This document shows, piece after piece, positions 1 to 8,690 of a stretch of 42,290 bases of DNA; within the stretch, counting starts at the first letter, position 1, and each line of letters begins with the position of its first letter. The notes below the pieces were generated by a model. It was not told where the DNA came from and did not search any database. It saw only the letters and a list, made by a program, of their open reading frames with translations. Location: contig DYPD01000006.1 in NCBI GenBank assembly GCA_020720115.1, positions 16,516-58,805 on the forward strand, read 5' to 3'. Source of the DNA: Thiomargarita sp. GTDB lineage: Bacteria > Pseudomonadota > Gammaproteobacteria > Beggiatoales > Beggiatoaceae. A program made the translations under genes and the position numbers.

Positions 1-2216
1 GCTTGCAGATTCAGGCGGATTTGTCCTTGGGGTTTGATGTCCAGTTGCGTATCTAGCGCAAGATTATCTAAGTGGTTATTTTCAAAGGCTAATTTTTTGC
101 CTGTCAACTGGGCTTGTAAAATCGGACGGTATAATTCACCCGTCAGACTGCCCTGCCCGCGCACACTGCCCTGCGCTTGCGGATAAAGTTCCGCCAACTG
201 TGGCGCTTCCAATTGCCAATCCAGTTTGACTTGCTGATTGATGCGCCCGCGCACCTGCATGTGTGCTTGTCCAGATTGCAGATTTAATTCTTTGATTTCA
301 TAGGATTGTCCCTGCATTTTTGCCGACAACAGTAGGCTCAAAGGATAGTCACGCAAGCGCCCCTTAAGCGAAAAATCCTCAAGCGTCGCCTGGAGTTCGC
401 CCTTGACCAGTTGTCCGCTGCTGTGTAGCGCCAGCGCCAAACGCCCAGGAAAATCCGCCCACTGTTTGCCCGGATTTAAGTCTTGACTGCGCAAGTGCAA
501 ATCCCAGCGTGGCTGCGGCAGCCAACTCAAATCGCCGCTTAATTGTCCCCAGCCATCCAGCAAATCAGCGCGTAACTGCTGGATTTTTAAGAATTTAGTA
601 TCGCCGCTCGCGTGTAATTGCCAACGGCTGTCTGGTAGCGACTCAGCCGCCAGGCGCGTATCCAGATCAATGGCGTAAGCCGCTGGCGTACCGGCAAATT
701 TTAGCTCACCTTGCGGACTGACCAAGGGTTTTTCGTCTGCTGCTACGGGCACACGCACGCCTTGCCAGCGCACTTGCGCCTCCACTTGCGGCTGCGCTTG
801 GCGCAAATCCAGGCTGCCGTGCGCATCCACTTGCAAAGGCGCATCTGCTTGGCGCACTTGCAACTCAGATACGCGCCACTGTTGCCAGTTGTGCGCGAGA
901 TTTTCCGCCGCCAAATGCAGGCTAAAAGCGCCAAAACCGGCAATTTGTGCGCTCAGGTTTTGCTGAAACTGTACTTGCTGCCAATCCCCTTGCGCCTGAA
1001 TCTGGGTTTCTCCCTGAAAATCGGGCGTGTCTGGCAACCAGGTTTTCAGCAGCGGATGCTGCGCATCCACGCCCTGCACTTGCGCTTGCGCCTGCCAACG
1101 CAGTGCGCCGCCCAACAGGTTTTGCGCATGGGCGTTCAAGCGCACCGCTAAAGGCGTTGCGTCACCCGGCAAACTCAGGTGCGCGTCTAAGTGCGCGTCC
1201 TGCGGCGTACCTTGCGCTTGGATTTCCAGACTTAAAGCGCCGCTGTGCGGATGCTGCGCTTGAGCGGCGAAGTTCAATTGCAGCGCGTGCGGGGCGCGCA
1301 AATCCAGTTGTCCTTGCAAGTCGGCTTGTGCCACCTGCGCCGCTTGCACTGCCAAGTGTTGCAGGCTGAGTTCGCTCATCAATAGCTTTCCGTCCTGTGT
1401 GTGTGCTGCCAGCGTTAAGGCTTTGAAAGATAATGGGTTAGGCTGTTGCTGTAAGAGGAAATCCTGCACCCTCATTTGTTCTAGCGCGATCTCTAGCGGC
1501 AATTGCAACTCAGGTAAAGTGAGGGTCTTGGGTTGATGAGCAAGCGGGGGCGGCGCAACCGGCGCATCGGTCGCGGGCGGTGGAGTCACTGTGAGTTGTT
1601 GCAAAAACAGCTTTTTAACGCGCAACAGATGCGGTGACAGCAATGAAATATCTGCTTGTATTTCAGCGTGTTGCAGACTTAGCAGCGGTTCAATTTGCAG
1701 CCCTTGGCTGGTGAGACTGCGCAAAAAAACATGCCCCGCGTCTGTGTGGGCGCTCAGTTGTAGATGCGCAATTTGCACTTGTTGCGTTCCTTGCTGAATC
1801 TGTAAGTCTTTGAATTGCAAATCATCTAGCAATACTTGGAGCGGCAGTTGTAGGGCTGGTAACGTCGGCGCTGCTGGTGTTGTGGATGCGGCGGGAACGG
1901 GCGCGGACGCGGGTAGCTGCAAGCGCAAACCTTCCATATGCAGGCGGCTCAGATGCAGGCGACGCTGCAAGAGTTCGGTGATTTTCCATTGAAAATCAAG
2001 TTTTTGTAACTTGGCGTTGAGCGCCGCTTGCTGATAGTTCACATCCTGTAAAACAAAACCCCTGACCAGCGAGCCTTGCACGTCTGACACATGCAGCCCT
2101 GGCACCTGGCTCAGCAGCAAGCGCAAACCGGCAGACGTGGCGAGGATAAACACCAGGCTGCCAAGCAGCAGCGTCAAAATCAGCAAGGCACTGAACAAGC
2201 GCCAATGATGTCGCAT
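1..2216 (-). CDS. tamB: TamB-like translocation and assembly module protein (N-terminal part, 3' end outside the window)
   Basis: The frame is open from an ATG at 2216 to the window edge, giving about 738 residues with no stop. The product starts with a single hydrophobic anchor (MRHHWRLFSALLILTLLLGS) and then a long, Gln/Leu-rich, repetitive beta-strand sequence of the AsmA/TamB type, including a GLHVSDVQGSLVRG-like segment just after the anchor. TamB is an inner-membrane-anchored protein that spans the periplasm and works with TamA, or in lipid transport, at the outer membrane. The family is usually about 1200-1300 residues, so roughly half is visible. GGAGA lies a few bases before the ATG. 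It starts 19 bp after the squalene synthase gene on the same strand. The family call is firm on architecture; another AsmA-like protein is the main alternative. Confidence 0.8.
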   Translation of the reverse strand, partial: MRHHWRLFSALLILTLLLGSLVFILATSAGLRLLLSQVPGLHVSDVQGSLVRGFVLQDVNYQQAALNAKLQKLDFQWKITELLQRRLHLSRLHMEGLRLQLPASAPVPAASTTPAAPTLPALQLPLQVLLDDLQFKDLQIQQGTQQVQIAHLQLSAHTDAGHVFLRSLTSQGLQIEPLLSLQHAEIQADISLLSPHLLRVKKLFLQQLTVTPPPATDAPVAPPPLAHQPKTLTLPELQLPLEIALEQMRVQDFLLQQQPNPLSFKALTLAAHTQDGKLLMSELSLQHLAVQAAQVAQADLQGQLDLRAPHALQLNFAAQAQHPHSGALSLEIQAQGTPQDAHLDAHLSLPGDATPLAVRLNAHAQNLLGGALRWQAQAQVQGVDAQHPLLKTWLPDTPDFQGETQIQAQGDWQQVQFQQNLSAQIAGFGAFSLHLAAENLAHNWQQWRVSELQVRQADAPLQVDAHGSLDLRQAQPQVEAQVRWQGVRVPVAADEKPLVSPQGELKFAGTPAAYAIDLDTRLAAESLPDSRWQLHASGDTKFLKIQQLRADLLDGWGQLSGDLSWLPQPRWDLHLRSQDLNPGKQWADFPGRLALALHSSGQLVKGELQATLEDFSLKGRLRDYPLSLLLSAKMQGQSYEIKELNLQSGQAHMQVRGRINQQVKLDWQLEAPQLAELYPQAQGSVRGQGSLTGELYRPILQAQLTGKKLAFENNHLDNLALDTQLDIKPQGQIRLNLQ

Positions 2217-2235
2217 GGGGTTCTCCAGGGGAAAA

Positions 2236-3273
2236 TCAGTCAGTCGGGAGCTTGGGTAAGTCTCGACTGATACGGTGGAACAAGAAACTTAAGGCGCGGT
2301 CGTTTGTGGTCAGGGCGTTGCTGACGGCGATCACGGTTTTGACTGTGAAGCGGGAAATTTTGACGGATTCACCGCTGTGGAAATGCGCATGAGTGCGGTA
2401 GTGGCGCTCGATGTTGCGCAGGGTCAGGAGCGCCATGCCGATAGCCCAGAGACAAAAGCGGCGAATGCCTTTTTCGTTGCGCGGTAGCAGGCTGACATAG
2501 CGCAGGGCGTTGTGTAAATGCCCGTGTGCGATGCCAAGCAATTGGCGCAATCCCAAGACAAATTCAGGGCGGAAGCGGTCGGCGCTGAAGTCTTGTAAGT
2601 CGTAACCGGCTTTTGCAAAGAGGCTGCGCGGCAACCAGCAAACGCCGCGTTCGCGGTCTGCCAGTAGGTCTTTGAGAATATTGGTCATTTGCAGTCCTTG
2701 TCCAAAGGAAACGGCGAGGCGCATGAGTTCTGCTTCGTGCACGGCGATCTGTGGCGAATAGTCGCAAAAGAGCGCGGCTAACATTTCGCCAACGACGCCT
2801 GCGACGTGATAGCAATAAGCATCCAGCGCCGCCATGTCCGGCAATCCGTGCGGGTCGGCGTTGCGCTGGAATTCTGCCATGCCATTGGACATGATGCGCA
2901 CGCAACGCAACAGGGCGCTTTGTTGTGCGGGCGTGAAGCTGTGGGTGAGGCGCAACACTGCGGCGCTGTGGGCGATTAATTCGCGTTCAGCGGCGGGCGT
3001 TTGCGCTGCCAGTAGCGGGGCGAGTTCGCGCCCAAACTGCTCGGCATCCGCACTACCTGCGACTACTTGGATGAAATGTTCAGCGAATTGGGTCTTGCGC
3101 TGTGCATCCAGCGCGGCGTCGTCTTCAATGGTATCGGCAATGCGGCAGAGCAAATAGGCATTGCCGACCACTGTGTAGAGAGGGTCGGGCAGTTGCGGGA
3201 TGGTAAGGGCAAAGGTGCGCGAGACTTGAGGCAGGATGTGGAGTTGGTACTGGTAATCGGCGGTCGCTGGCAT
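2236..3273 (-). CDS. Squalene/phytoene synthase family protein, likely squalene synthase (farnesyl-diphosphate farnesyltransferase)
   Basis: The 345-residue protein carries the trans-isoprenyl synthase head-to-head condensation motifs in order: SRTFALTIPQLP (18-29), the first Asp-rich motif DTIED (47-51), YCYHVAGVVGEM (153-164), and the second Asp-rich motif with DLLADRERG (202-210). Family knowledge: two farnesyl diphosphates are joined to presqualene diphosphate and reduced to squalene, with the Asp motifs binding Mg2+-diphosphate. The length and the SRTFALTIPQLP motif resemble the single-protein eukaryotic-type squalene synthase more than the short HpnC/HpnD pair, but this is a judgement by eye. 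No hopanoid or sterol cyclase gene is visible nearby. It lies 36 bp after the ABC-2 permease gene and 19 bp before tamB. Phytoene synthase is the alternative. Confidence 0.85.
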   Translation of the reverse strand: MPATADYQYQLHILPQVSRTFALTIPQLPDPLYTVVGNAYLLCRIADTIEDDAALDAQRKTQFAEHFIQVVAGSADAEQFGRELAPLLAAQTPAAERELIAHSAAVLRLTHSFTPAQQSALLRCVRIMSNGMAEFQRNADPHGLPDMAALDAYCYHVAGVVGEMLAALFCDYSPQIAVHEAELMRLAVSFGQGLQMTNILKDLLADRERGVCWLPRSLFAKAGYDLQDFSADRFRPEFVLGLRQLLGIAHGHLHNALRYVSLLPRNEKGIRRFCLWAIGMALLTLRNIERHYRTHAHFHSGESVKISRFTVKTVIAVSNALTTNDRALSFLFHRISRDLPKLPTD

Positions 3274-3309
3274 AACAAGGGTTTCAGTGGTGTGCGTCTG
3301 AGAACAGGC

Positions 3310-4095
3310 TTAGACGAGTAGACGCCGCCGCGCCAGCACGAGCGCCAGGTAGTAACCCACGCCGCTATACAGGAACAGAACGCCAAGATGCAGTAGAGGA
3401 TCGGTCAGTGCGTAATTTGCCATCAAAGGACGAACTAAATCAATGGCATGGGACAAGGGGAGTAAATAAACCAGCGATTGTAACGGCGCAGGTAAACTGG
3501 TGACAGGATAAAACACCCCGCTGAGAAGCAGCATGGGCGTGAGCATCAACGAGAAGTAGTAATTAAAGAAATCATAACCCGTTGCTAAACAACTCATGAT
3601 GATAGCGCCCCCGGCAAAAGCAAAGCCAATGAGGAAACAAAGGGGAATGATCAGTAGCGCCCAACTACTATGCACCGCACCTAAAAAATACGCCACCACG
3701 AAGATAGCAGTGGCGGCGAAAGCGCCCTTGCTGGCAGCCCAAAGCATTTCGCCAAGCACTATGTCGTCAATTTCTACTGGCGTGGCTAACATGCTTTCGT
3801 AACTGCGCTGGACTGCAAGGCGGGTAAACACCGAGTAAGTGCCTTCAAATGAAACAACGGTCATAGTCGTAGAAGCGATAATACCGGAGGCAAGAAAAGT
3901 GATATAGGTAACGCCTTGCATGTTTCCAATAAAAAAACCTAAACCATAGCCAAGCCCAAATAAGTAAAGCAACGGCTCAGCAAAATTGAGTGCAACCGCA
4001 GGTCCGAGCAATTTAACCCAGACCAAAAAATTGCGCTTCCAGATAGCCAATGCTAGAGGATGAAATGCAGGGAAACGCCAGAAATTGCTGTGCAT
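3310..4095 (-). CDS. ABC-2 type transporter permease (NodJ/DrrB-like)
   Basis: The 261-residue integral membrane protein has about six hydrophobic segments and typical ABC-2 permease text: a cytoplasmic N-terminus with AIWKRNFLVW, an amphipathic stretch VQRSYESMLATPVEIDDIVLGE around residues 94-115, and LLSGVFYPVTSLPAPLQ followed by LPLSHAIDLVRPL near the C-terminus. Such permeases pair with an ATPase subunit to export lipids, polysaccharides or drugs. No ATP-binding subunit is present in this window, so either it is encoded elsewhere or this is an orphan. Only 2 bp separate it from the upstream channel gene, so it is probably co-transcribed with it. The substrate is unknown. Confidence 0.85.
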   Translation of the reverse strand: MHSNFWRFPAFHPLALAIWKRNFLVWVKLLGPAVALNFAEPLLYLFGLGYGLGFFIGNMQGVTYITFLASGIIASTTMTVVSFEGTYSVFTRLAVQRSYESMLATPVEIDDIVLGEMLWAASKGAFAATAIFVVAYFLGAVHSSWALLIIPLCFLIGFAFAGGAIIMSCLATGYDFFNYYFSLMLTPMLLLSGVFYPVTSLPAPLQSLVYLLPLSHAIDLVRPLMANYALTDPLLHLGVLFLYSGVGYYLALVLARRRLLV

Positions 4096-4097
4096 GG

Positions 4098-6404
4098 TTA
4101 AAGGTGCGGAAACACTAAAATCAGCAATACCGCAACGATAATCGCGGGATAAGTTAACATCCCAATGAAATCAATACGTTCTACCCAGATTTGATCCTGC
4201 TCATTACCGCTGGCTTTAAGCTGTCTGAAAACAGTAAAGAGCATATTAAAGATCGCCAGCATATAAACCATGTAAAACACATATTCAATCAGTATCAGAT
4301 AATCAATATCCGGCATACTGGATGCCATGCGAATATGGAATAAAGAAGTGGAAAGAATCATGTTGACGCTTAAGGTAATGCGCACCGCGAAACCTGCCCC
4401 CGCGACTGGAATATAAAACACAAAGTAACCCAGCATCACCACAAAAATCACCGGCAACAAATTCTTCAATACAAAACTCAGAAAATTACGCGATATTTCC
4501 AACTCTGCATTGAACTGTGAATACTCAATACGCTGCTCCGCGCCAAAGAGTTCTGGAAGCCCTAAAGTTGAATCAGTTTTACTGCTGCTTTGATAAAAAC
4601 TAATATGGTTAAGCCGCCAGCCACCCGCATTAAAAATGTTGTTGCGCTTGAATTTTTCTAGCAATCCTTGCAAAGTGGTATTAAAACCCAGAGTATCTAC
4701 CACATAAATCAGATGATCACGGGTCAAATCCTTATGCCGAAATTTGATCTGTAATTGTTGTTTATCCAGTGGATAATCAGCAAAATCAAAATTTACTTTG
4801 AATTGACTGTTTACCCGATAAGTGTGTGTGATAACGCCTGAGCCGCCTACCGAGGAAGCTTGTGCCAGCACGGGTTCCATAGCCAGCTTCAGAGGATCAG
4901 CGCTGTTAATAAATTCTAAGGCTTTGTCTTCATAATTTTTTAGATAACGGAACCAAAGATAGAAATCTGCTGAATAATGACCTTTTATAGCGTTGATTTC
5001 GCTGATTTCGTTAAAATCAATCCCAACATACACCACTTGAGCGCGACGCATGAATTTTTCATTCACGAAAATAATCTGGTTATTTACAGCTTCTTCTAAC
5101 AAGTTGGGGATATTATTCAAATCAGCTATGGATTGAAATTGCTCCTGTGCGGCAATCGCTTTACCATTTTTAAATACTGCAATTGGGATGTTTTTAACCG
5201 CATCACCATTGCGATCAAAATAAATAAAGCCACTCACACCTTCTACACCACTTTTTACATCTGATATATTCCATAAACCCTCTTGTAGTTGCTTGCGTTG
5301 TTTAGCCAGAGGGTCCTGTGTATTGATAGCAGTCAATGCTCTGGTGACAGTCAAAGCTGCATCATAGTACATAGTGCCTGCACTACTAGGTTCTTCGCCA
5401 TAAGCTTGGATAAAATTCTGGTAAAATCTTTGTGCCTGTTGTCCGGCGATGTCGGGTAAAAAGGGCATTGTAGCCAGTATGCCATTTGTATAATAGCCAG
5501 GTTTAGCTCGTTCTTGTGGTAATTCTGCTAGGCGCTTACGGAAGCTGGTGCTGGCAAGCGAATCGGCACCGACTACAGCCACGCGATTGCCTAAACTGCG
5601 TAAAGCGGTGATGATGGAAGCGGCTTGAGCCGAATGGGTAGCTACAAAGAGGACGCTATCTTCTTTAGCATCTCCATAATATTTCAATAATTTATCTATG
5701 GCATCATTGAAGCTGGCGTCATCATCTTGGACAAATTTCCAATGTTGTTTGACTTCTAAGCCGATGCTTTTGGCTGTGCGGTGAAAATTTTCTGCCAGCG
5801 AAGTGCCATACACTGTGTCGGTAGAAATCAGTGTGGCGCTGTTTTTGTTCAGCACTTTATAAATGTAATTTGCTAACAGCGCAGCCTGATCGCTGTTATT
5901 AAAGATCACGCGAAAATACCAGTCATTGCCCCGCGTAATGCTGTCTGTGGTGGCGCTACCTGTTACTGCTGCCAAACCTTGTTCTTGATAAATCGGCGCA
6001 GCCGCTGCTGAGGCGGTGCTGCTGTAGTGTCCGATGACGGCTAAAGCGGCGGTTTGTTTAGCGATGGTTTCTGCATTGGTTGCAGCTAAATCCGCTTTGT
6101 TTTGATCGTCATAGACCAGTAACTCGACTCTGTGCCCATGAATGCCACCTTTTTGATTGACTTCGTTGAGGTGCAAACGAATGGCTTGCACCATTGCTTG
6201 CCCGTCGCTGGCGGAACTACCGCTCATGGGACCTGAGACGGCAATGTAATAAGGCGCTGGTCTGCTAAACAGGTGCAATCCTAACAGGCTGGCAAGCACG
6301 CCTGCCAGGAGTAGCAAGGTCCATAGCCAGCGGTGTATTTTTTTCTGGCTAACAGTGTTGGTTATTTCTTCAGACTTGTTGCTGGGTGCTAAGGCTTCAC
6401 TCAT
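4098..6404 (-). CDS. Periplasmic-binding-domain / pentameric ligand-gated ion channel fusion protein
   Basis: The 768-residue protein has four parts. Residues 26-46 form a signal anchor. Residues about 51-430 form a LivK/ANF-type (Peripla_BP_6) domain, with SGPMSG at the start and a GHYSST ligand-site segment at 125-130. Residues about 455-640 resemble the extracellular beta-sandwich of pentameric ligand-gated channels: VGIDFNEISEINAIKGHYSADFYLW-type text, then FDFADYPLDKQQL with the Pro-loop YPLDKQ at 544-549. Four membrane helices follow: M1 about 643-665, M2 672-692 (RITLSVNMILSTSLFHI), M3 702-725 and M4 746-765, with the short M3-M4 loop typical of prokaryotic members. In this family, ligand binding outside opens an ion pore lined by M2. 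The binding domain may be an added sensor for amino-acid-like ligands (inference). The start codon overlaps the stop of the upstream lipoprotein gene (ATGA). Confidence 0.8.
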   Translation of the reverse strand: MSEALAPSNKSEEITNTVSQKKIHRWLWTLLLLAGVLASLLGLHLFSRPAPYYIAVSGPMSGSSASDGQAMVQAIRLHLNEVNQKGGIHGHRVELLVYDDQNKADLAATNAETIAKQTAALAVIGHYSSTASAAAAPIYQEQGLAAVTGSATTDSITRGNDWYFRVIFNNSDQAALLANYIYKVLNKNSATLISTDTVYGTSLAENFHRTAKSIGLEVKQHWKFVQDDDASFNDAIDKLLKYYGDAKEDSVLFVATHSAQAASIITALRSLGNRVAVVGADSLASTSFRKRLAELPQERAKPGYYTNGILATMPFLPDIAGQQAQRFYQNFIQAYGEEPSSAGTMYYDAALTVTRALTAINTQDPLAKQRKQLQEGLWNISDVKSGVEGVSGFIYFDRNGDAVKNIPIAVFKNGKAIAAQEQFQSIADLNNIPNLLEEAVNNQIIFVNEKFMRRAQVVYVGIDFNEISEINAIKGHYSADFYLWFRYLKNYEDKALEFINSADPLKLAMEPVLAQASSVGGSGVITHTYRVNSQFKVNFDFADYPLDKQQLQIKFRHKDLTRDHLIYVVDTLGFNTTLQGLLEKFKRNNIFNAGGWRLNHISFYQSSSKTDSTLGLPELFGAEQRIEYSQFNAELEISRNFLSFVLKNLLPVIFVVMLGYFVFYIPVAGAGFAVRITLSVNMILSTSLFHIRMASSMPDIDYLILIEYVFYMVYMLAIFNMLFTVFRQLKASGNEQDQIWVERIDFIGMLTYPAIIVAVLLILVFPHL

Positions 6405-8047
6405 TGTTCTAATGCCCAGTTGCGAATTTGTTGTCCGCCAAATGCCATGGCATACCAGTTTTTAATACGCGGTTTTACCAAATAAGTTGCGGAAGAAAAA
6501 TACAGTGGCAAAATCACAGTTTCGTCCTGATTTAAGATAATTTCTGCAAGTTGATATAATTGCTGGCGTTTTTGCTCATTAGATTCTTGCTGCGCTTGCT
6601 CGGTAATTTGCGCATAACGCTGGTTTTTCCAGCGCACAAAATTGGAGCCCTGCTCAGGATGAAAGCCATCGTATAAGAAATTATTGGCGTCGGGATAGTC
6701 TGCACACCAGCCCATGCGAAACAAGTGCACGTCTTTAGGGTCGTACAGGGTATCTGTATAGCGGTCAAAATCCAGTTCGCGTACTTGTAAATTGATATTG
6801 ACATAGTGGTTGAGCATGGTGCGCAAAGCGTTGGAAATGGCATGGTGGGTTTCTGAAACATTATGCACTAACACAATATTGGGCAGACCTTTGTCATCAG
6901 GATAACCAGCTTCCGCTAACCAGGCTTGCGCTTGCTGGGGATTGAAATGAATGCCAATTTCTTGACTGGGGTCTACTGAGCCAAAAATCGGTGGGCGGGT
7001 AAAGGTGGTGGCGGGTTCTTGTCCGCTGCGCAGCACAAAATCTAGTAAGAGTTCTTTGTTAATTGCTGCCACAATGGCTTTGCGCACTAAGGGGTTGTCA
7101 GTGGGCGGGAGCTTGGTATTAAAACCGTAAATTTCGGTGCAAAACAACGGGGCGCTATGCAGATCACGGCGTAATTTGGGATCAACCTGCAAACCGGACA
7201 TTTCGGTCTGCGGAATACGCAAATACGCCTCTCCTAGCACGTCAAGCTCACCGCTTTTGTACAGTGTCAAACCCAGCGAGCTTTCCTGCACAATGTAATA
7301 ATGCACTTCATTAATAGCCACTGAATCAGCCGCATAGTAATCAGGATTTTTTTTCAAAATCAAAACATTACCTTTATCCCATTGATGCAGACGATAAGAG
7401 CCGTTGGTTTGGATATGATCAGGACGAGTCCAGGTGTCGCCATACTGCTCAATGGCTTTATGTGGCAAGGGGCGATATACCCACAAACCGGCTAAAGCGG
7501 GGAAATAGCTGGCGGGATTTTTCAGGTAAAACTCTAGGGTGTAGGCATCCAGTGCCTTGACGCCAATTTGTTCGGCGTCTTTTAATTCACCCTTGTTATA
7601 GCTCTCTGCATTTTTCAATATATACAATAAATTAGCATAGGGTGATTTGGTTTCTGGGCGCAAATTGCGGCGAATTGCCCACACAATATCCTCTGCCGTA
7701 ACGGGTTCGCCGTTGCTCCACTGCACCTCTTTGCGTAAGAAAAAACGATAGGTTGCACCCTGGTCATGAACTTCCCAATGGGTTGCCAGTTCAGGCAAGA
7801 CTTTGTAGGTTTTAGGATCGAAATCTGTTAAGCCTAGAAACAATTGTTCGGCTAATTCTATCGCATCGGTGAATTGCGTTAGACCTGGATCGAGCGTGGA
7901 AATGGGACCATCCAGCGGCAAACGCAAATAAGGCGGTGGTGTGGCTTCGCTGGCAGCAGATACAACGGGCGGCGGTGGCGGCGCGGAACAACCAACGAGG
8001 CTGATAAACAATAGTGCACTACAGAGGCGCAATAAAACATGCAACAT
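6401..8047 (-). CDS. Peptide-type solute-binding lipoprotein (SBP_bac_5 / OppA-DppA family)
   Basis: From the ATG at 8047 the product is 548 residues and begins with a lipoprotein signal (MLHVLLRLCSALLFISLVGC, lipobox LVGC). It continues with family landmarks: LDPGLTQFTDAIELAEQLFLGL, the WSNGEPVTAEDIVWAIRR segment, NPDYYA, and FRMGWCADYPDANNFL near the C-terminus. Members bind oligopeptides or other solutes and normally deliver them to an Opp/Dpp permease; no such permease is present here. The frame can be extended to a GTG at 8119, but that adds 24 residues ahead of the signal peptide, so the internal ATG is preferred even though it lacks a strong ribosome site. The stop overlaps the channel gene start by 4 bp, suggesting translational coupling to a channel that has its own binding domain. 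Confidence 0.85.
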   Translation of the reverse strand: MLHVLLRLCSALLFISLVGCSAPPPPPVVSAASEATPPPYLRLPLDGPISTLDPGLTQFTDAIELAEQLFLGLTDFDPKTYKVLPELATHWEVHDQGATYRFFLRKEVQWSNGEPVTAEDIVWAIRRNLRPETKSPYANLLYILKNAESYNKGELKDAEQIGVKALDAYTLEFYLKNPASYFPALAGLWVYRPLPHKAIEQYGDTWTRPDHIQTNGSYRLHQWDKGNVLILKKNPDYYAADSVAINEVHYYIVQESSLGLTLYKSGELDVLGEAYLRIPQTEMSGLQVDPKLRRDLHSAPLFCTEIYGFNTKLPPTDNPLVRKAIVAAINKELLLDFVLRSGQEPATTFTRPPIFGSVDPSQEIGIHFNPQQAQAWLAEAGYPDDKGLPNIVLVHNVSETHHAISNALRTMLNHYVNINLQVRELDFDRYTDTLYDPKDVHLFRMGWCADYPDANNFLYDGFHPEQGSNFVRWKNQRYAQITEQAQQESNEQKRQQLYQLAEIILNQDETVILPLYFSSATYLVKPRIKNWYAMAFGGQQIRNWALEQ

Positions 8048-8211
8048 TGAGTTAGGAGTCTGTATCTCTGGGAGTTTTCGTTGAAATCTGCAATAGGATA
8101 AAAAAATTCTAAGCATCACATTCTATCCAAGTAAAGCCTGGTAACGCATGACGTAAAGGCAAAAAATTTAGCAGTTGCCAAGGAATTTAGAGCTGCCAAA
8201 TCTTTAATTCA

Positions 8212-8673
8212 TTAGGAAGTCGTTTTTTTCGCTGTGTCTTCGCTTGATTCTGGTGACGGTAGGCTGCTGCGTTTGGTGTCTTTGGGCTTCACATTTTGCT
8301 GCGGATGAGCAGGATCAACATGCACTAGGCTGCCATTGACCGCAGCGCCCATCGCCATTTCAATCAAGTTGTAATACACATTGCCATTTACCCGTGCATT
8401 CAAGGCTAATTCAATGTGTTCACTGACGTGAACATCACCTTCTACACGACCGTTTAAGATCACGTTCGGTACTCGGATTTCGCCTTCAATAGCGCCTTGC
8501 TCACTTAAAGTCAATACTGAGGAGGGTTCCTGCGAGGCAACTGCCACTATGTTGCCTTTGACTTTACCGTCAATGTGCAATCCACCGTTAAAATGAATGT
8601 CGCCACGAACCTCAGTTTCTTTTCCAATCAGAGAATCAATGCGGGTTACGCGCTTGCTTTTTTTTCCAAACAT
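8212..8673 (-). CDS. Bactofilin family polymer-forming cytoskeletal protein
   Basis: The 153-residue protein has the bactofilin (DUF583) pattern: a short basic start, then IDSLIGKETEVRGDIHFNGGLHIDGKVKGNI followed by repeated beta-helix turns such as EGEIRVPNVILNGRVEGDVHVSEHIEL and VNGNVYYNLIEMAMGAAVNGSL, ending in a polar Ser/Lys tail. Bactofilins polymerise into filaments without nucleotide and position cell-wall or envelope enzymes. A GGGAG ribosome site lies about 9 bp before the ATG. The gene follows the proline-rich protein gene after 17 bp on the same strand, so the two are probably one transcript. The family call is secure; the specific role is not known. Confidence 0.92.
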   Translation of the reverse strand: MFGKKSKRVTRIDSLIGKETEVRGDIHFNGGLHIDGKVKGNIVAVASQEPSSVLTLSEQGAIEGEIRVPNVILNGRVEGDVHVSEHIELALNARVNGNVYYNLIEMAMGAAVNGSLVHVDPAHPQQNVKPKDTKRSSLPSPESSEDTAKKTTS

Positions 8674-8690
8674 AAAATGAACTCCCAGTT

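Noticed and set aside
711-1369. Plus-strand open frames of up to 146 codons
   Set aside because: They lie antisense to the continuous tamB frame, have compositionally odd His/Leu/Arg-rich products and no ribosome sites.
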